Position numbers and translations under genes: made by a program
The notes under the pieces: model-generated
Seen by the model: the letters and a program-made list of their open reading frames with translations, nothing else
Database searches by the model: none
Told to the model about the DNA's origin: nothing
Origin: Aeriscardovia sp.
Lineage (GTDB): Bacteria; Actinomycetota; Actinomycetes; Actinomycetales; Bifidobacteriaceae
Direction of reading: 5' to 3'
NCBI GenBank assembly: GCA_017386585.1
Contig: JAFNPO010000136.1
Span: 1-43,219, forward strand
Length of the DNA stretch: 43,219 nt
Shown here: positions 17,027 through 25,514 of the stretch, in pieces
How positions within the stretch are numbered: the stretch's first letter is position 1
Layout of the letters: the number at the start of each line of letters is the position of its first letter

Positions 17027-17417
17027 TCATCGCCAGGCGTCTATGAGGTGGCGCAGCCTCGCCTGACGCTCTCCCGTCACAACGATGGAGACCACGTCGT
17101 GGCGTATTGCGTCCACGTCGCCGTGGTCCGCGAGGTAAAGCAGGCACGCGCGCCTCATTATCGCGAACTCGGCGGCGCCCACGCTGAGCTCGGGTATCCC
17201 GGTCGATCCTTCCTCGTATGCGGAGATGACGGCTATCAGCATCATCTCGTCTCCGTCCATGGGCCACTATCGGCGCGTCCTCGCCGTCGCAGGACCAGCC
17301 GTCTGCCACGTGGACCTCATATCCCCTGTGGGCGAGGTAATCCCTCACAATGCCCTCGCACGTGGCGGCGAGTCCCTCCTCGGCCATGGTCTCGGCGCTC
17401 TCCGTCTTCTTGGTCAT
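17027..17417 (-). pseudogene. YraN-like (UPF0102) nuclease-fold protein, single frameshift
   Basis: It starts at ATG 17417 on the minus strand, behind a strong GGGAGG site five bases upstream. The first frame reads MTKKTESAETMAEEGL, then IVRDYLAHRGYEVHVADGW and SCDGEDAPIVA. A second frame continues from about 17262: MDGDEMMLIAVISAYEEG, AAEFAIMRRACLLYLADHG, and HDVVSIVVTGERQARLRHL to the stop at 17027. Together they follow the YraN layout (A-x-x-x-L-x-x-R-G-Y, G-E-x-x-x-I-V-A, a strand, a helix with R-R-x-x-x-x-x-Y-L, and D-V-V). One extra C at GGCCCATGG explains the shift. The EVK motif of YraN nucleases is replaced by AVIS, so even an intact version may be inactive. Alternatively the second frame could start at its own ATG as a separate short protein. 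Confidence 0.5.
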
Positions 17418-17452
17418 GGTGACCTCCCTGGGACGTGGGAAGGCCTTTTTCC

Positions 17453-17569
17453 CTCCCTCGCCCAAAGAGCGGCAAGACCCGCGTGGCGCGGCGCCGGCCT
17501 GTCGCGCGGGCCGTCAGGGAGCGGGAAGAGGTGCTTGCTCCCTGTGTAGCGTCTTGGGCGAGGGAGGGC
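17453..17569. repeat. 15-bp inverted repeat around a GC-rich structured segment
   Basis: CCCTCCCTCGCCCAA near 17453 is the inverse of TTGGGCGAGGGAGGG near 17555. Inside lies a GGGAGC/GCTCCC hairpin (about 17517-17544). The whole 117 bases could fold into one branched structure. It lies in the leader of the YraN-like gene (minus strand). It could be a small non-autonomous element or a structured leader; I cannot decide. Confidence 0.4.
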
Positions 17570-17633
17570 GCGAGGAAAGGGGACGTCGACGATGTCCCCG
17601 GCGCAGCGGATGCCGGAAGGGCACTGCCGTCAG

Positions 17634-17685
17634 CCGTTGCCTCCGCTCCCGCGGGAGTGGAGGCAACGGTCGAAAGACTGTTTTT
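17634..17685 (+). terminator. hairpin with T5, plus-strand terminator-like
   Basis: CCGTTGCCTCCGCTCCC pairs with GGGAGTGGAGGCAACGG (17634-17669) with one G-T pair and a two-base loop. TTTTT follows at 17681-17685, a little far for a perfect terminator. On the minus strand it lies just after the small frameshifted gene at 17685-17925. Confidence 0.4.
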
Positions 17686-17925
17686 CATGGGTGAGAAGCG
17701 AGAGCGGGCTTACCGCGCAGGCTCGTCGTCCCCCGCATGGGCATGAGACACGGTCGCCTCAGCGAGCCCCCTACCAAACGCCCCAGGAGGTACATCGCGG
17801 CGTCCGCAGCGTTCCTCGGTACGGAGGAGAGGTCGACGTGCTCCAAGTATCGCCGAGACGTCCATCCCCGCGAATGCGACCTCTTCGAGGTCCGCATTGC
17901 CGCAAGCGTCGTAGATCCACTTCAT
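17685..17925 (-). pseudogene. small unknown island gene, single frameshift
   Basis: ATG at 17925 (minus) is preceded by GGAGG with a seven-base spacer, a strong start signal. The first frame gives MKWIYDACGNADLEEVAFAG and then MDVSAI. A one-base shift near 17843 leads into LEHVDLSSVPRNAADAAMYL, then LGRLVGGSL, ending SHP at 17685. Joined, this is about 80 residues, acidic at first and then helical. I do not recognise the family. A single extra base accounts for the break, as in the YraN-like gene next to it. Confidence 0.4.
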
Positions 17926-18216
17926 GGCATTTCCTCCAGTCCTCGTGACCGCTTGATGTGGCAGCTATGCTACGACAGGCGGGAGCGATTGGTGGCAATG
18001 CTTTGCGAGGATTCTCCGTGCAAATGTCAGGAATGCGGCGCCAGAGTGGGCACCCCGCGAATCGTGACGTTCGACACCCGGGCGCCTCGTCCGGACTCGC
18101 TTTGGATGGCGGTCGGATCGGTCACCCTGGCAGAAGTTTCGCGTGCATGCACCAAGGTTGGGACGTGACGATTCCGGAAGTTATCGGCCGCGCCGGATCC
18201 GAAAGGCAAAAAATTA

Positions 18217-18242
18217 GGCGGAGGCGCTCGCGCGTCTCCGCC
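18217..18242 (-). terminator. intrinsic terminator of the Abi gene
   Basis: On the minus strand GGCGGAGACGC pairs with GCGCCTCCGCC around a four-base loop (18242-18217), followed by TAATTTTTT. It lies 48 bases after the Abi stop codon and fits a Rho-independent terminator. A second short bidirectional hairpin (AAAACCC-TCTT-GGGTTTT, 18247-18264) lies between it and the gene. Confidence 0.75.
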
Positions 18243-18289
18243 ACATAAAACCCTCTTGGGTTTTGACATCCAACTACACTATGACACGA

Positions 18290-19240
18290 TCAGAACCAGC
18301 AGTCAACCAGCTCGGCGAGGAATTCCATGGATGCTTTCGCGGAGGCGTCGGGGTGAGTTACAGAGAGCACGGACCTAATGTCATTGGCAAGGGAGCGGAG
18401 CACTGCAGACGCCTCGCCTGCGAGCGCGGTCCCCTCGGCCATGCGCCTGTGGAGGAACAGGAGCGAGGCTATCTGCTGGAGGCGTGGGTTCCTCATCATG
18501 GACTCCCTAGAACTCTTCGAGAAGCCCGCGTCGCGCAGGGCGACAGTGAGGGCGTACGGCGCCGGATGTGCACCGTGGCTCGCGGAGCCGAACCCGTTGA
18601 TTATCGCGGAGGAGTGGGCGCAGGCGTTGCGCACCCCCTTCGCAGACTTGAGGAGGTAGTGCTCTCGCAGCATGTGGCGGTCGCCCCACCGGTTCGCGCA
18701 GAAGCGGTAGACGTCCGCGACGGTGCCGAAGGAGGAAAGCTCGAGCAGCACCCATATGGGCATCTCGGCGGCGTAGTGCCTCTGAAGGTCTCCGGAGTAC
18801 TCGTCGCGCTGGAGCCTCGAAATCTCCTCCTCCCTCCGGGAGCGCTCGTCATGGGGGAGCGACGCCATGTAGTCGCGCACAATGGAGTGGCCATCTTCGG
18901 CAGGCCGCGTTGCCACTTCGTCGAGCACCCGCTGCTTCGCGAGGTGCTCCGCGTCGAGCGTGAGCGGCAGGAGCGCCGTCCTGAGATCCCGGTCGAGCCG
19001 CTCGAGGTCGACCAGGTCGCCGAAGTCGAGGTTCACGTACTCGCCGTCGTGTGCTCCTCCGACGCGCCTGGGGAAGAGAGTCCGATATGCGTACGTGGCG
19101 AAGAGGTAGGACTCCCGCGAGAGGTAGCGCATGGCGTCGGCCTCGCCCATGCGCTTGAACGCGACCCCCTTGCCTCTGAGGAAGGCTATCTGTCCTTCGG
19201 GCTCGAGCTTCGGCTTTCTGACCTTGTTCTGTTGCTCCAT
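18290..19240 (-). CDS. Abi_2-type abortive infection protein
   Basis: This is a 316-residue protein of the Abi_2 (AbiD/AbiF-like) family, linked to phage defence by abortive infection. Typical features are visible. An N-terminal KPKLEPEGQIAFLRGKGVAF is followed by AMRYLSRESYLFATYAYRTLF (the tyrosine-rich Y-L-x-x-x-x-Y-x-F-x-x-Y block). Next come DFGDLVDLERLDRDLRTALL, then PIWVLLELSSFGTVADVY, and a RNACAHSSAIING motif near residue 205 that fits the RxxxxH signature of HEPN-type RNases. The reading frame is intact, and a terminator lies 48 bases downstream. The ribosome site is weak (GGA just before the ATG). It stands between the RM genes and the broken integrase, in line with a defence island. 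An RNase role for such proteins is proposed for the family, not shown here. Confidence 0.82.
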   Translation of the reverse strand: MEQQNKVRKPKLEPEGQIAFLRGKGVAFKRMGEADAMRYLSRESYLFATYAYRTLFPRRVGGAHDGEYVNLDFGDLVDLERLDRDLRTALLPLTLDAEHLAKQRVLDEVATRPAEDGHSIVRDYMASLPHDERSRREEEISRLQRDEYSGDLQRHYAAEMPIWVLLELSSFGTVADVYRFCANRWGDRHMLREHYLLKSAKGVRNACAHSSAIINGFGSASHGAHPAPYALTVALRDAGFSKSSRESMMRNPRLQQIASLLFLHRRMAEGTALAGEASAVLRSLANDIRSVLSVTHPDASAKASMEFLAELVDCWF

Positions 19241-19294
19241 TCCAAAACCCGCCCATCTAGTCGTCCTGCGGTTAGTGATGTCGTATTCTACGGC

Positions 19295-20527
19295 CTACGA
19301 GAGCCCCGCGGGCATGATCCTGCCCATGAGGTCCAGCTTACCTTCTTGCTGTCGGCGAGCGCGTCCGCGTAGACGTTGAGGGTCATCGCGGCGTTGGAGT
19401 GGCCGAGGATGGCGTTCACGGTCTTCACGTCCACGCCGGAGCTGATTGTCATCGTCGCGAAGGTATGCCTGAGGTCGTGGAGCCGCGGCGCCTCGCCCTG
19501 GGACTCGACAAGCTTCGCCACCCTCGCGAACGCCCTCCACTCCTGACCGAGCGCCATTGGGCTCTTCCAGACGCCGGTGACGGCGTTTCCCACGACGAGG
19601 AGCCCCTCGTCCCAGTCGAGGCCCATGGACTCGCTCTCGTCGTGTATCGCGCCTGTCCTCGCCTCCAGCACGCGGGCGAGCTCGTCGCCGTAGGATGGTC
19701 CTGGCCGAGCTCCTCGTCTTCGGGGTGGAGAGCGCGAACGTGCCGTTCGCCCTCGTGAGGGCGTGCGAGACGCGGATCTTGCGGGGCACGCGGTTAACAT
19801 CCTGTCACCTGAGGGCGCATATCTTCCCCTGCCTCATCCCCGTCATGAGCGCGAGGAGCACGGCGGTCGAGAACGGGTCGGCGACGCTTCCCAGTGTGTC
19901 TGGTTGAGCTGACGGACGCTTGCGGCGTCGAGGGAGTTTATCGGCTTCGTGGGCCTTTTGGGCGCGTCGACGAGGTCGAAGGGGCTGGAGGGTATGTTGC
20001 CCAGCTGCGCGCCCTGATGAAGGCGGTCTTGAGGAGCACGTGGGTGTGTGAGACCGTGTTTCCGCCGTAGCCGTCCTGCAGCATGTCGCGCTCGAACTTC
20101 TGTATCTCCCTCGCGGTGACCTGCCCCACGGGGGTCTTCCCGAGTTTGGTGCAAAGGAGTTGCTTCGCGTACCAGCGGTAGCCGTCCGCTGTGGAGACGA
20201 GGATGCTGCCAGTGGACTCCTTCATGTCTATGCAGTCGGACGTAGCAGTAACGGGCGTCTCGCAGGAGACGGTGCCGGAGAGCTCCTCGTCCTTCCGTAC
20301 CTCCTCGTCGCGCCACTCCCTGAGGAAGGCCTCGGCGGCGCCCTTCCCACGGTCGTCCCTGGTGGCCTTCCCGGTCTTCCTACTCACCCTGTCGAGGTAG
20401 CAGGCGACGGGGGTGTGGCGTGCCATCCTCCTTGGCTGCCGTCCTCGTCCTGCCAGTTGATCGCGGCCCTCCAGTGATCGGACCTCTCGTCCTTGAAGAC
20501 GAACCCGTTGCTCAGATTCCTCGGCAT
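19295..20527 (-). pseudogene. tyrosine recombinase (phage-type integrase), multiply frameshifted
   Basis: The start is ATG 20527 with GGGGG four bases upstream: MPRNLSNGFVFKDERSDHW, a typical N-terminal arm-binding start. After a shift near 20430 the frame continues RMARHTPVACYLDRVSRKTG and the SAM-like domain (TADGYRWYAKQLL, TAREIQKFERDMLQ). Another shift near 20010 leads to NIPSSPFDLVDAPKRPTKPI. Two further shifts lead to the catalytic domain. Catalytic elements remain readable: LMTGMRQGKICALR (Arg I), LHDLRHTFATM (His-x-x-Arg), LGHSNAAMTLNVYADAL (His and the Tyr nucleophile). At least four or five frame changes are needed, so the gene is dead. It reads towards the island interior from the right end, the usual position for an integrase beside its attachment site. 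Confidence 0.8.
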
Positions 20528-20576
20528 CGTGCCCCCATCAACGATTGAACCTCTGAAACGCCTGTCCTCGGCGGTC

Positions 20577-20615
20577 GTAGTACGTGTAGTACGTGGCGTA
20601 CTATTTGCGTACTGC
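20577..20615. repeat. cluster of four AGTACG boxes in dyad arrangement
   Basis: GTAGTACGT occurs twice in tandem (20577-20594). Two CGTACT boxes in the opposite orientation follow (about 20598-20613). Together they form a symmetrical array 50 bases upstream of the integrase start. This is the layout of operator or integrase arm-type sites. Its role is inferred only from position. Confidence 0.5.
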
Positions 20616-20721
20616 AGACGACTTGACATGTTGGGAGCTGTGGTCGTCTCATGTTCGCCAAGGTCGGCAAATGCCCAGTCAAACAGCACAATTCGTGAAA
20701 GCGATATCCTTTGTTGTCTAT

Positions 20722-20790
20722 TGACATTCATCAAGGATTGCGCCCTGGAAAGATGAAATTCGATGTCATCATCTCCTGCTATCGCAGACC
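20722..20790 (+). pseudogene. candidate continuation of the outer methyltransferase (motif IV region)
   Basis: One frame reads SIDIHQGLRPGKMKFDVII. In the family to which the fragment at 8390-9485 seems to belong, the block AYxFIH is followed after about ten residues by MKFDVIIGNPPYQ. So this short piece could be the right-hand side of the split gene. After FDVII the sequence continues SCYRRPPFP and stops, so the NPPY box is lost. The match is short and thus only suggestive. Confidence 0.4.
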
Positions 20791-20969
20791 GCCGTTTCCC
20801 AGAATACGTTAATGAAGAATTTCTGTTTTATTCTGGAATTGAGGGGGGCATACGTATACCGATGAGTATATATGTCATCAATGGGGATTGAGCGAAGTAG
20901 ATTGGAAAAGTACAAGTCCTAAATCAACGATAATGAGTGACTGATAGCGGATTTGTATTGATCAACACG

Positions 20970-23250
20970 CTTCACCTCGGTCTGATTCACATCCGTGGAT
21001 TCATGCTTGCGAGGATCACGATTTGCTCTATAAAGGCATGCTGAAAGTCGGATACACCGCAGGTGGCGTCGGCGGGCGCGGTGTCGAACAGTATCCGGTT
21101 CTGCGCCCAGGCAGACGAAGCCGTACAGGATCGTCTTCCGCGGGAGCGCGACGCGCGAGGACGGTCATCATTCGGGGACCACGACGTGCATCGGGTTCTG
21201 GAACGCAAAAGTTTCCGGCGTTTGCAGAATGGGCGCGGCAAGAAGACGGAATGGTCCCGATGTTCCGTGAAAGACGTGGAGGCGGCGGTTCTGGTTGTCA
21301 AAAACGGGTGGGAGAACAGCGAGAACCGCATCGCTGGTTTCTCCATGCTGCTGGAGCAGGAACGGGCCGTTGGAAAACGGCTCGGTATTTCGCTATGCAG
21401 TCGGCAGCGAATAGCACGCCGAAGTTCCTATGGAGCGCGAAAATGCGCTTCAGAAGGCGTTTACAACCTATGGGCTGGCGAAGCGGATCGGGCCTCCGCC
21501 GTATTCTGGTGCTGACATTCAATCCGGCCGTGGAATCAGCCTGGCAAGAGGATCTGCTGTCCTACGTCGATTCCAGAGGACGGCAGTTCTATTCGCGTGA
21601 ATATGGGGAAGCCCGGAACGCTGTCCCGCAGGATTTAGACCAGAGCAAACCGATCGTGTGCTTTTCGGTTCGTTCCAGCATTTCCTTGGTCCGGATAGGA
21701 GTGCCGACGGCATCAAAACTCGGAACAAGTGGGGTGTACGACGAACTGGGACATGGTTGTTTCCGATGAATACCACTTTCGGCGCGCGGCTCAGCAACGC
21801 GAAGAAGCTGTTCGGGAAGACAGACGAGGACGACCATGGCTGCGGTATGACGAGGAGTCCTATTAGGCCAACGAAGCAGGGGGACGCGCTCGACGGATCG
21901 TTTCTTTCGATGATGTCCTGCTCCTACCTGTACCTGTCGGGGACACTGTTCCGAAGCCTGAACAACGGCGAAGTCCATCGAGGTGCGGATTTTCAGCTGG
22001 ACATACTCCGACGAACAGTAGGCCAAGCCGACTGGAAAACGAAGGAGCACGACGGTCAACCGAATCCGTACGCTGCTCCGCTGCGCATGATCATGCCGCG
22101 TGTCGAATGCTGGATGATATCCAACGCATCGTGATGAACACGGACAGCGGCGAGTTCGATCCAACGGGTTCTTCCGTGCCGAAAAGCAGGGTGGCGGCAT
22201 CGAAGCCGGCGAGTTCGTTCGCAAGGACTATGTCCAAAAGTGGCTGAACCTGATGCGGGGACAGCATATGCCGGCCGCTGCCGGCGTCTACAAGGCCGAC
22301 GGGAACCGGGAACCGGTCGTGCCTTGCTCCCGACATGCGGTTTCTGCGGAATCTGTCGCACACGCTGTGGTTCCTGCCGAAGGTCGCGTCTTGTTATGCG
22401 ATGGGCGATCTTCGGTTGAACAGCAGAACACGTTCAACCACGGCTACACAGTGCCGGCGTGCGCTGGGGCGAAAGCCGGAATAGGACTGGCCGCCGTCGA
22501 ACTGGTCCGGAAAGCGATGACCAATCCAAATCCGCTGGCCTGCAGGACTGGCGTTCCGCCCTGCGGCAAACCCACCACCGGCGTGACGATTCGTCCCTGG
22601 ACGGGAATCTTCATGCTGCATGGTCTGTCAAGCCCGGGATCGTATTTCTAGGCGGCTTTCCGTGTCCAAAGCCTATAGGCCTTTGAAGGCGCTGATGGGG
22701 AAGGCCGAGATCCCCCAGGAGGGCTGCCATGTGTTCGATTTCACGTTGAACCGTGCCTTCAAGGAAATCTCCGACTACAGCCGCAATCTGAACGTGGACG
22801 AAAGCAGTCTGGAAAAGAAGGTCGGGAAGTTCGTGAGGTTCCTACGTCTTGTCCTATGACGGAAGCGCCCATGAACCGCATGGACGTCGAGGAAATCCTC
22901 CAACAAGTCATGTCGGAAACCACGGCGACGATGCTGGCCCGCAAAGCGGCAGTCGGCTCTTCTCGTCAATGTCGACAGCGCTGTTCTCTCGCGCGTCCCG
23001 GATGATCCGGAGAAGCTGGCCGTCATCGAACCCATCGAAGGCTTCCGGTCTTTGGACGAGGACATGCAGGCCATTGTCGACAAGTTGGAACATGTGGAAT
23101 CCGTCAGGAAGTCGGGCGAGCGGCTGTCGAAAACCCAGAAGGGAAGGCTGAGGGAATGCAAGTCGAAACGCAGGGAGGCCAGCAGAAGCCCGTCAAGTTC
23201 GCGACGCGCATTCCGTTTTCACGTGCCTGTCCGATTTCTGTGAGGGAACA
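20970..23250 (+). pseudogene. decayed restriction helicase with GIY-YIG-like N-terminus (outer RM locus)
   Basis: The remnants of a large SF2 restriction helicase run through all three forward frames in the right order. They are YKGMLKVGYTAGGVGGR (nuclease domain, about 21025), FGDHDVHRVLERKSF, CSVKDVEAAVLVVKNG, and TPKFLWSAKMRF (Walker A region, GKT lost). Then come LRRILVLTFNPAVESAWQED, EYGEARNAVPQDLDQSKPIV, YLYLSGTLFRSLNNGE (SGTPF motif, Pro changed), FLRNLSHTLWFLPKVASCYA, CAGAKAGIGLAAVELVRKAM and PTTGVTIRPWTGIFML. The 3' part has FKEISDYSRNLNVDES, LEKKVGKFVRFL, MSETTATMLARK, PIEGFRSLDEDMQAIVDK and KPVKFATRIP. It ends about 70 bases before the SpoU start, with the C-terminal part missing. 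More than ten frame changes are needed. It belongs to the same broad type as the intact helicase at 12159. Confidence 0.8.
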
Positions 23251-23317
23251 AAAACAGCCGCTTTGGGAAACAGCAGCCTCTCCGGTGCGCACGGGTCCTG
23301 TCGCTACAGTGGGAGAT

Positions 23318-24313
23318 ATGCCTTTATCGGAACAAGTGATGGACAATCCGAAAGCCGACCGCGTTAGGAAGCTAGCCGATCTGCTGACCAAACGTGGGCA
23401 GCGCAAGGCGGGTAAGTTCCTCGTCGAGGGGCCGCAGTCGGTGCGCGAAGCGGTGGCGATGGACCCGGCAATCGTGACGGACGTGTACTACGACCCAAAC
23501 GCGTGCGCAGATCCCGCCATCCCCCAGGCGGCGTTGGACGCTGGTCTCTATGTGCATCAGGCCTCCCCAGCCGTGATGCGGCGCGTTAGCGAGAACGCGC
23601 AGGGAATCGTCGCGTCGGCGCGGATCGACGCGCTGGACGCTGCGCGCCAGGCCGCGTTGCGGCGGCTCAACGATGCCGCTGCCGGGTTCTCCCGCGCCGG
23701 CTCCGGTTCCATGCCGGGCCGCGTGCCGCTGATCGCGGCCTGCTGGCAGGTGCGCGACCCGGGCAACGAAGGGACCATCATCCGCACCGCGGACGCCGCC
23801 GGCTGCTCGCTGGTCGTGCTCGTCGATGACTGCGTCGACCCGCTCAACCCGAAGGTTATCCGTTCGACGGCCGGCTCGCTGTTCCATATCCCGGTGCTGC
23901 GCTTGACCGAGGACGAGTTCTTCGACTGGGCTGCGCAGCGCTCGACGGCCGTGTGGGCCGCCGACATCCACGGCATTCCGGGCAGTTCGCCGGTGGACGT
24001 CGCCGATCTGGCGTTCGACACCAGTCATTCTGAGACAAGCAGCGCGGTTGCTGGCAGTGCCATCGACGGCCGTCATGTCACGTCAGCAACAGCCGCCAGC
24101 CGTGCCCTACTAGCCTCAATGGTCTCCGGAGAAACCAACGCCTCTCTGGCCGTCCTCTTCGGTAACGAGGCTCGCGGGCTGCCGATTAAGACGGTTGAAC
24201 GGGCCGACGGTAGCATTATCATTCCGCTGTACGGGTGTGCGGAGTCCTTGAATCTGGCGTCAAGCGCCGCCATCCTGCTTTACACGCTGTCGATGCTCCT
24301 ACACCGGCGTTAA
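23318..24313 (+). CDS. SpoU-family RNA 2'-O-methyltransferase (TrmH type)
   Basis: This is a 331-residue SpoU/TrmH methyltransferase that methylates the ribose of rRNA or tRNA using SAM. The N-terminal substrate-binding part contains NPKADRVRKLADL and GKFLVEGPQSVREAV. The C-terminal SPOUT knot has the three motifs: DPGNEGTIIRTADAAGCS (motif 1), VLFGNEARGLP (motif 2) and IPLYGCAESLNLASSAAILLY (motif 3). I choose ATG 23318 with GGGAG close upstream. The open frame extends back to 23156, but that part is the end of the decayed helicase. An internal insertion of about 40 residues rich in Ser and Ala lies before motif 2. The gene directly precedes pheS-pheT, an arrangement common in bifidobacteria as I recall. 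Confidence 0.88.
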   Translation: MPLSEQVMDNPKADRVRKLADLLTKRGQRKAGKFLVEGPQSVREAVAMDPAIVTDVYYDPNACADPAIPQAALDAGLYVHQASPAVMRRVSENAQGIVASARIDALDAARQAALRRLNDAAAGFSRAGSGSMPGRVPLIAACWQVRDPGNEGTIIRTADAAGCSLVVLVDDCVDPLNPKVIRSTAGSLFHIPVLRLTEDEFFDWAAQRSTAVWAADIHGIPGSSPVDVADLAFDTSHSETSSAVAGSAIDGRHVTSATAASRALLASMVSGETNASLAVLFGNEARGLPIKTVERADGSIIIPLYGCAESLNLASSAAILLYTLSMLLHRR

Positions 24314-24362
24314 GGACGAGTCCATCCTTCCTGTCGGGACTGACAGGGACAATAACCTTGGC

Positions 24363-24410
24363 GTTTCTTCGGCTGGCTGGCGTCATGAAACGTCAGCCAG
24401 CCGAAGAAAC
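24363..24410 (+). terminator. 21-bp hairpin between the SpoU gene and pheS
   Basis: GTTTCTTCGGCTGGCTGGCGT pairs completely, with one G-T pair, with the sequence up to 24410 around the loop CATGAA. No T run follows on either strand. It separates the SpoU gene from pheS, so it may act as a terminator or as an attenuator of pheST. Confidence 0.55.
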
Positions 24411-24440
24411 CACAGAAAACATTCGGAAAGGTCTGTTTCA

Positions 24441-25508
24441 GTGTCTGACGAGATGGTTTTCAACGAGGAAGTGGTGACGCAAGCGGTCGTCGAAGGCATC
24501 CGGTCTGTTGAGGCCGCAAAGAGTACTGACGAACTCCATCAGCTACGCACCCGATACGCCGGCGCACAGTCGGAGCTAACCCGCGTGTCTAAGATAATCG
24601 GGTCGCTGCCCAGTGATCGCAAGAAAGCCATTGGTCAGCTGGTAGGCAAGCTCCGCGCCGATTTCGGTCGCGCGTACGGCGCGAAAGAAGCTGAGCTGTC
24701 CGCGCTAGAGGAACAGCGCCGGCTTGAGTCCGAAGCCGTCGACGTGACCTTGCCGGTGGACCGCCACCCTCTGGGTGCACGCCATCCTATCAGCGCACTA
24801 ATGGAGGAGATTCAGGACTTCTTCATCTCCCGCGGCTGGCAAATCTCCGACGGCCCTGAAGTGGAGAGCGAATGGTACGACTTCGATGCTCTCAACTTTG
24901 GCCCAGACCACCCGGCCCGCCAGATGCAGGACACCTTCTACGTCAAAGGCGATAAAGCTAAGGACGGCGCCGGTTTCAGCGGCTCTAATATGGTCATGCG
25001 CACCCAAACCAGCTCTGACCAGGTTCGTGGCCTCATTGACAAAGGTGTTCCGCTTTACATGGCCTGCACCGGCCGCGTGTTCCGCACCGACGAACTCGAC
25101 GCCACTCACACGCCCGTGTTTCACCAGTGCGAGGCGCTCGCCGTCGACAAACACTTAACCATGGCCGACCTTAAGGGAACGCTCAACGCGCTTGCCGTTG
25201 CCATGTTTGGCCCCGACGCCAAGACGCGCCTGCGTCCGAGTTACTTCCCGTTCACTGAGCCGAGCGCCGAGATGGACCTATGGTTCCCCGCAAAGAAGGG
25301 CGGCGCCGGCTGGATTGAGTGGGGCGGTTGCGGCATGGTCCACCCCAACGTCATCCGTTCGGCGGGTCTGGATCCCGACGTGTACACAGGATTTGCGTTC
25401 GGCGTCGGTGTGGAACGTGCCCTGCTGTTGCGCTACGGAATCAACGATATGCATGACCTAGTCGAGGGTGACATTCGTTTTAGCAAACAGTTCGCGATGG
25501 GAGAATGA
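24441..25508 (+). CDS. pheS: phenylalanyl-tRNA synthetase alpha subunit
   Basis: This is a 355-residue class II synthetase catalytic subunit that activates Phe and charges tRNA-Phe as an alpha2-beta2 enzyme with PheT. The N-terminal coiled coil (residues 1-95) is followed by DRHPLGARHPISALMEEIQ (motif 1 region). Motif 2 is in the stretch with FHQCEALAVDKHLTMADLKG. The active-site FTEPSAEMDLWFPAKKG and GWIEWGGCGMVHPNV come next, and motif 3 is GFAFGVGVERALLLRYGI. The start is GTG 24441, with GGAAAGG nine bases upstream. ATG 24453 is a possible alternative. pheT follows after six bases. Confidence 0.95.
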   Translation: MSDEMVFNEEVVTQAVVEGIRSVEAAKSTDELHQLRTRYAGAQSELTRVSKIIGSLPSDRKKAIGQLVGKLRADFGRAYGAKEAELSALEEQRRLESEAVDVTLPVDRHPLGARHPISALMEEIQDFFISRGWQISDGPEVESEWYDFDALNFGPDHPARQMQDTFYVKGDKAKDGAGFSGSNMVMRTQTSSDQVRGLIDKGVPLYMACTGRVFRTDELDATHTPVFHQCEALAVDKHLTMADLKGTLNALAVAMFGPDAKTRLRPSYFPFTEPSAEMDLWFPAKKGGAGWIEWGGCGMVHPNVIRSAGLDPDVYTGFAFGVGVERALLLRYGINDMHDLVEGDIRFSKQFAMGE

Positions 25509-25514
25509 CTAGAA

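Larger units (their letters stand above)
20528..20969. other. right-end stretch of the island and junction, no intact gene
   Basis: This holds the presumed integrase promoter region, the GTAC-box cluster (20577-20615) and the MKFDVII fragment (20752). From about 20790 to 20970 it is clearly more AT-rich, with no recognisable product. Confidence 0.4.

Noticed and set aside
16575-17465. Minus-strand frame of 296 codons as one protein
   Set aside because: Only the first part (from 17417 to about 17262) looks like a real gene; after that the YraN-like pattern continues in another frame and the long tail is Arg-rich noise.
18263-19372. Plus-strand frame of 369 codons opposite the Abi gene
   Set aside because: The minus strand shows the Abi_2 pattern and a terminator; this frame has no ribosome site or known motif.
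9475-20760. Direct repeat (att site) flanking the island
   Set aside because: I compared the sequences around both presumed junctions and found no convincing exact repeat, so no attachment site is called.
8390-23250. CRISPR array or cas genes in the defence region
   Set aside because: No regularly spaced direct repeats and no Cas-like frames were seen.
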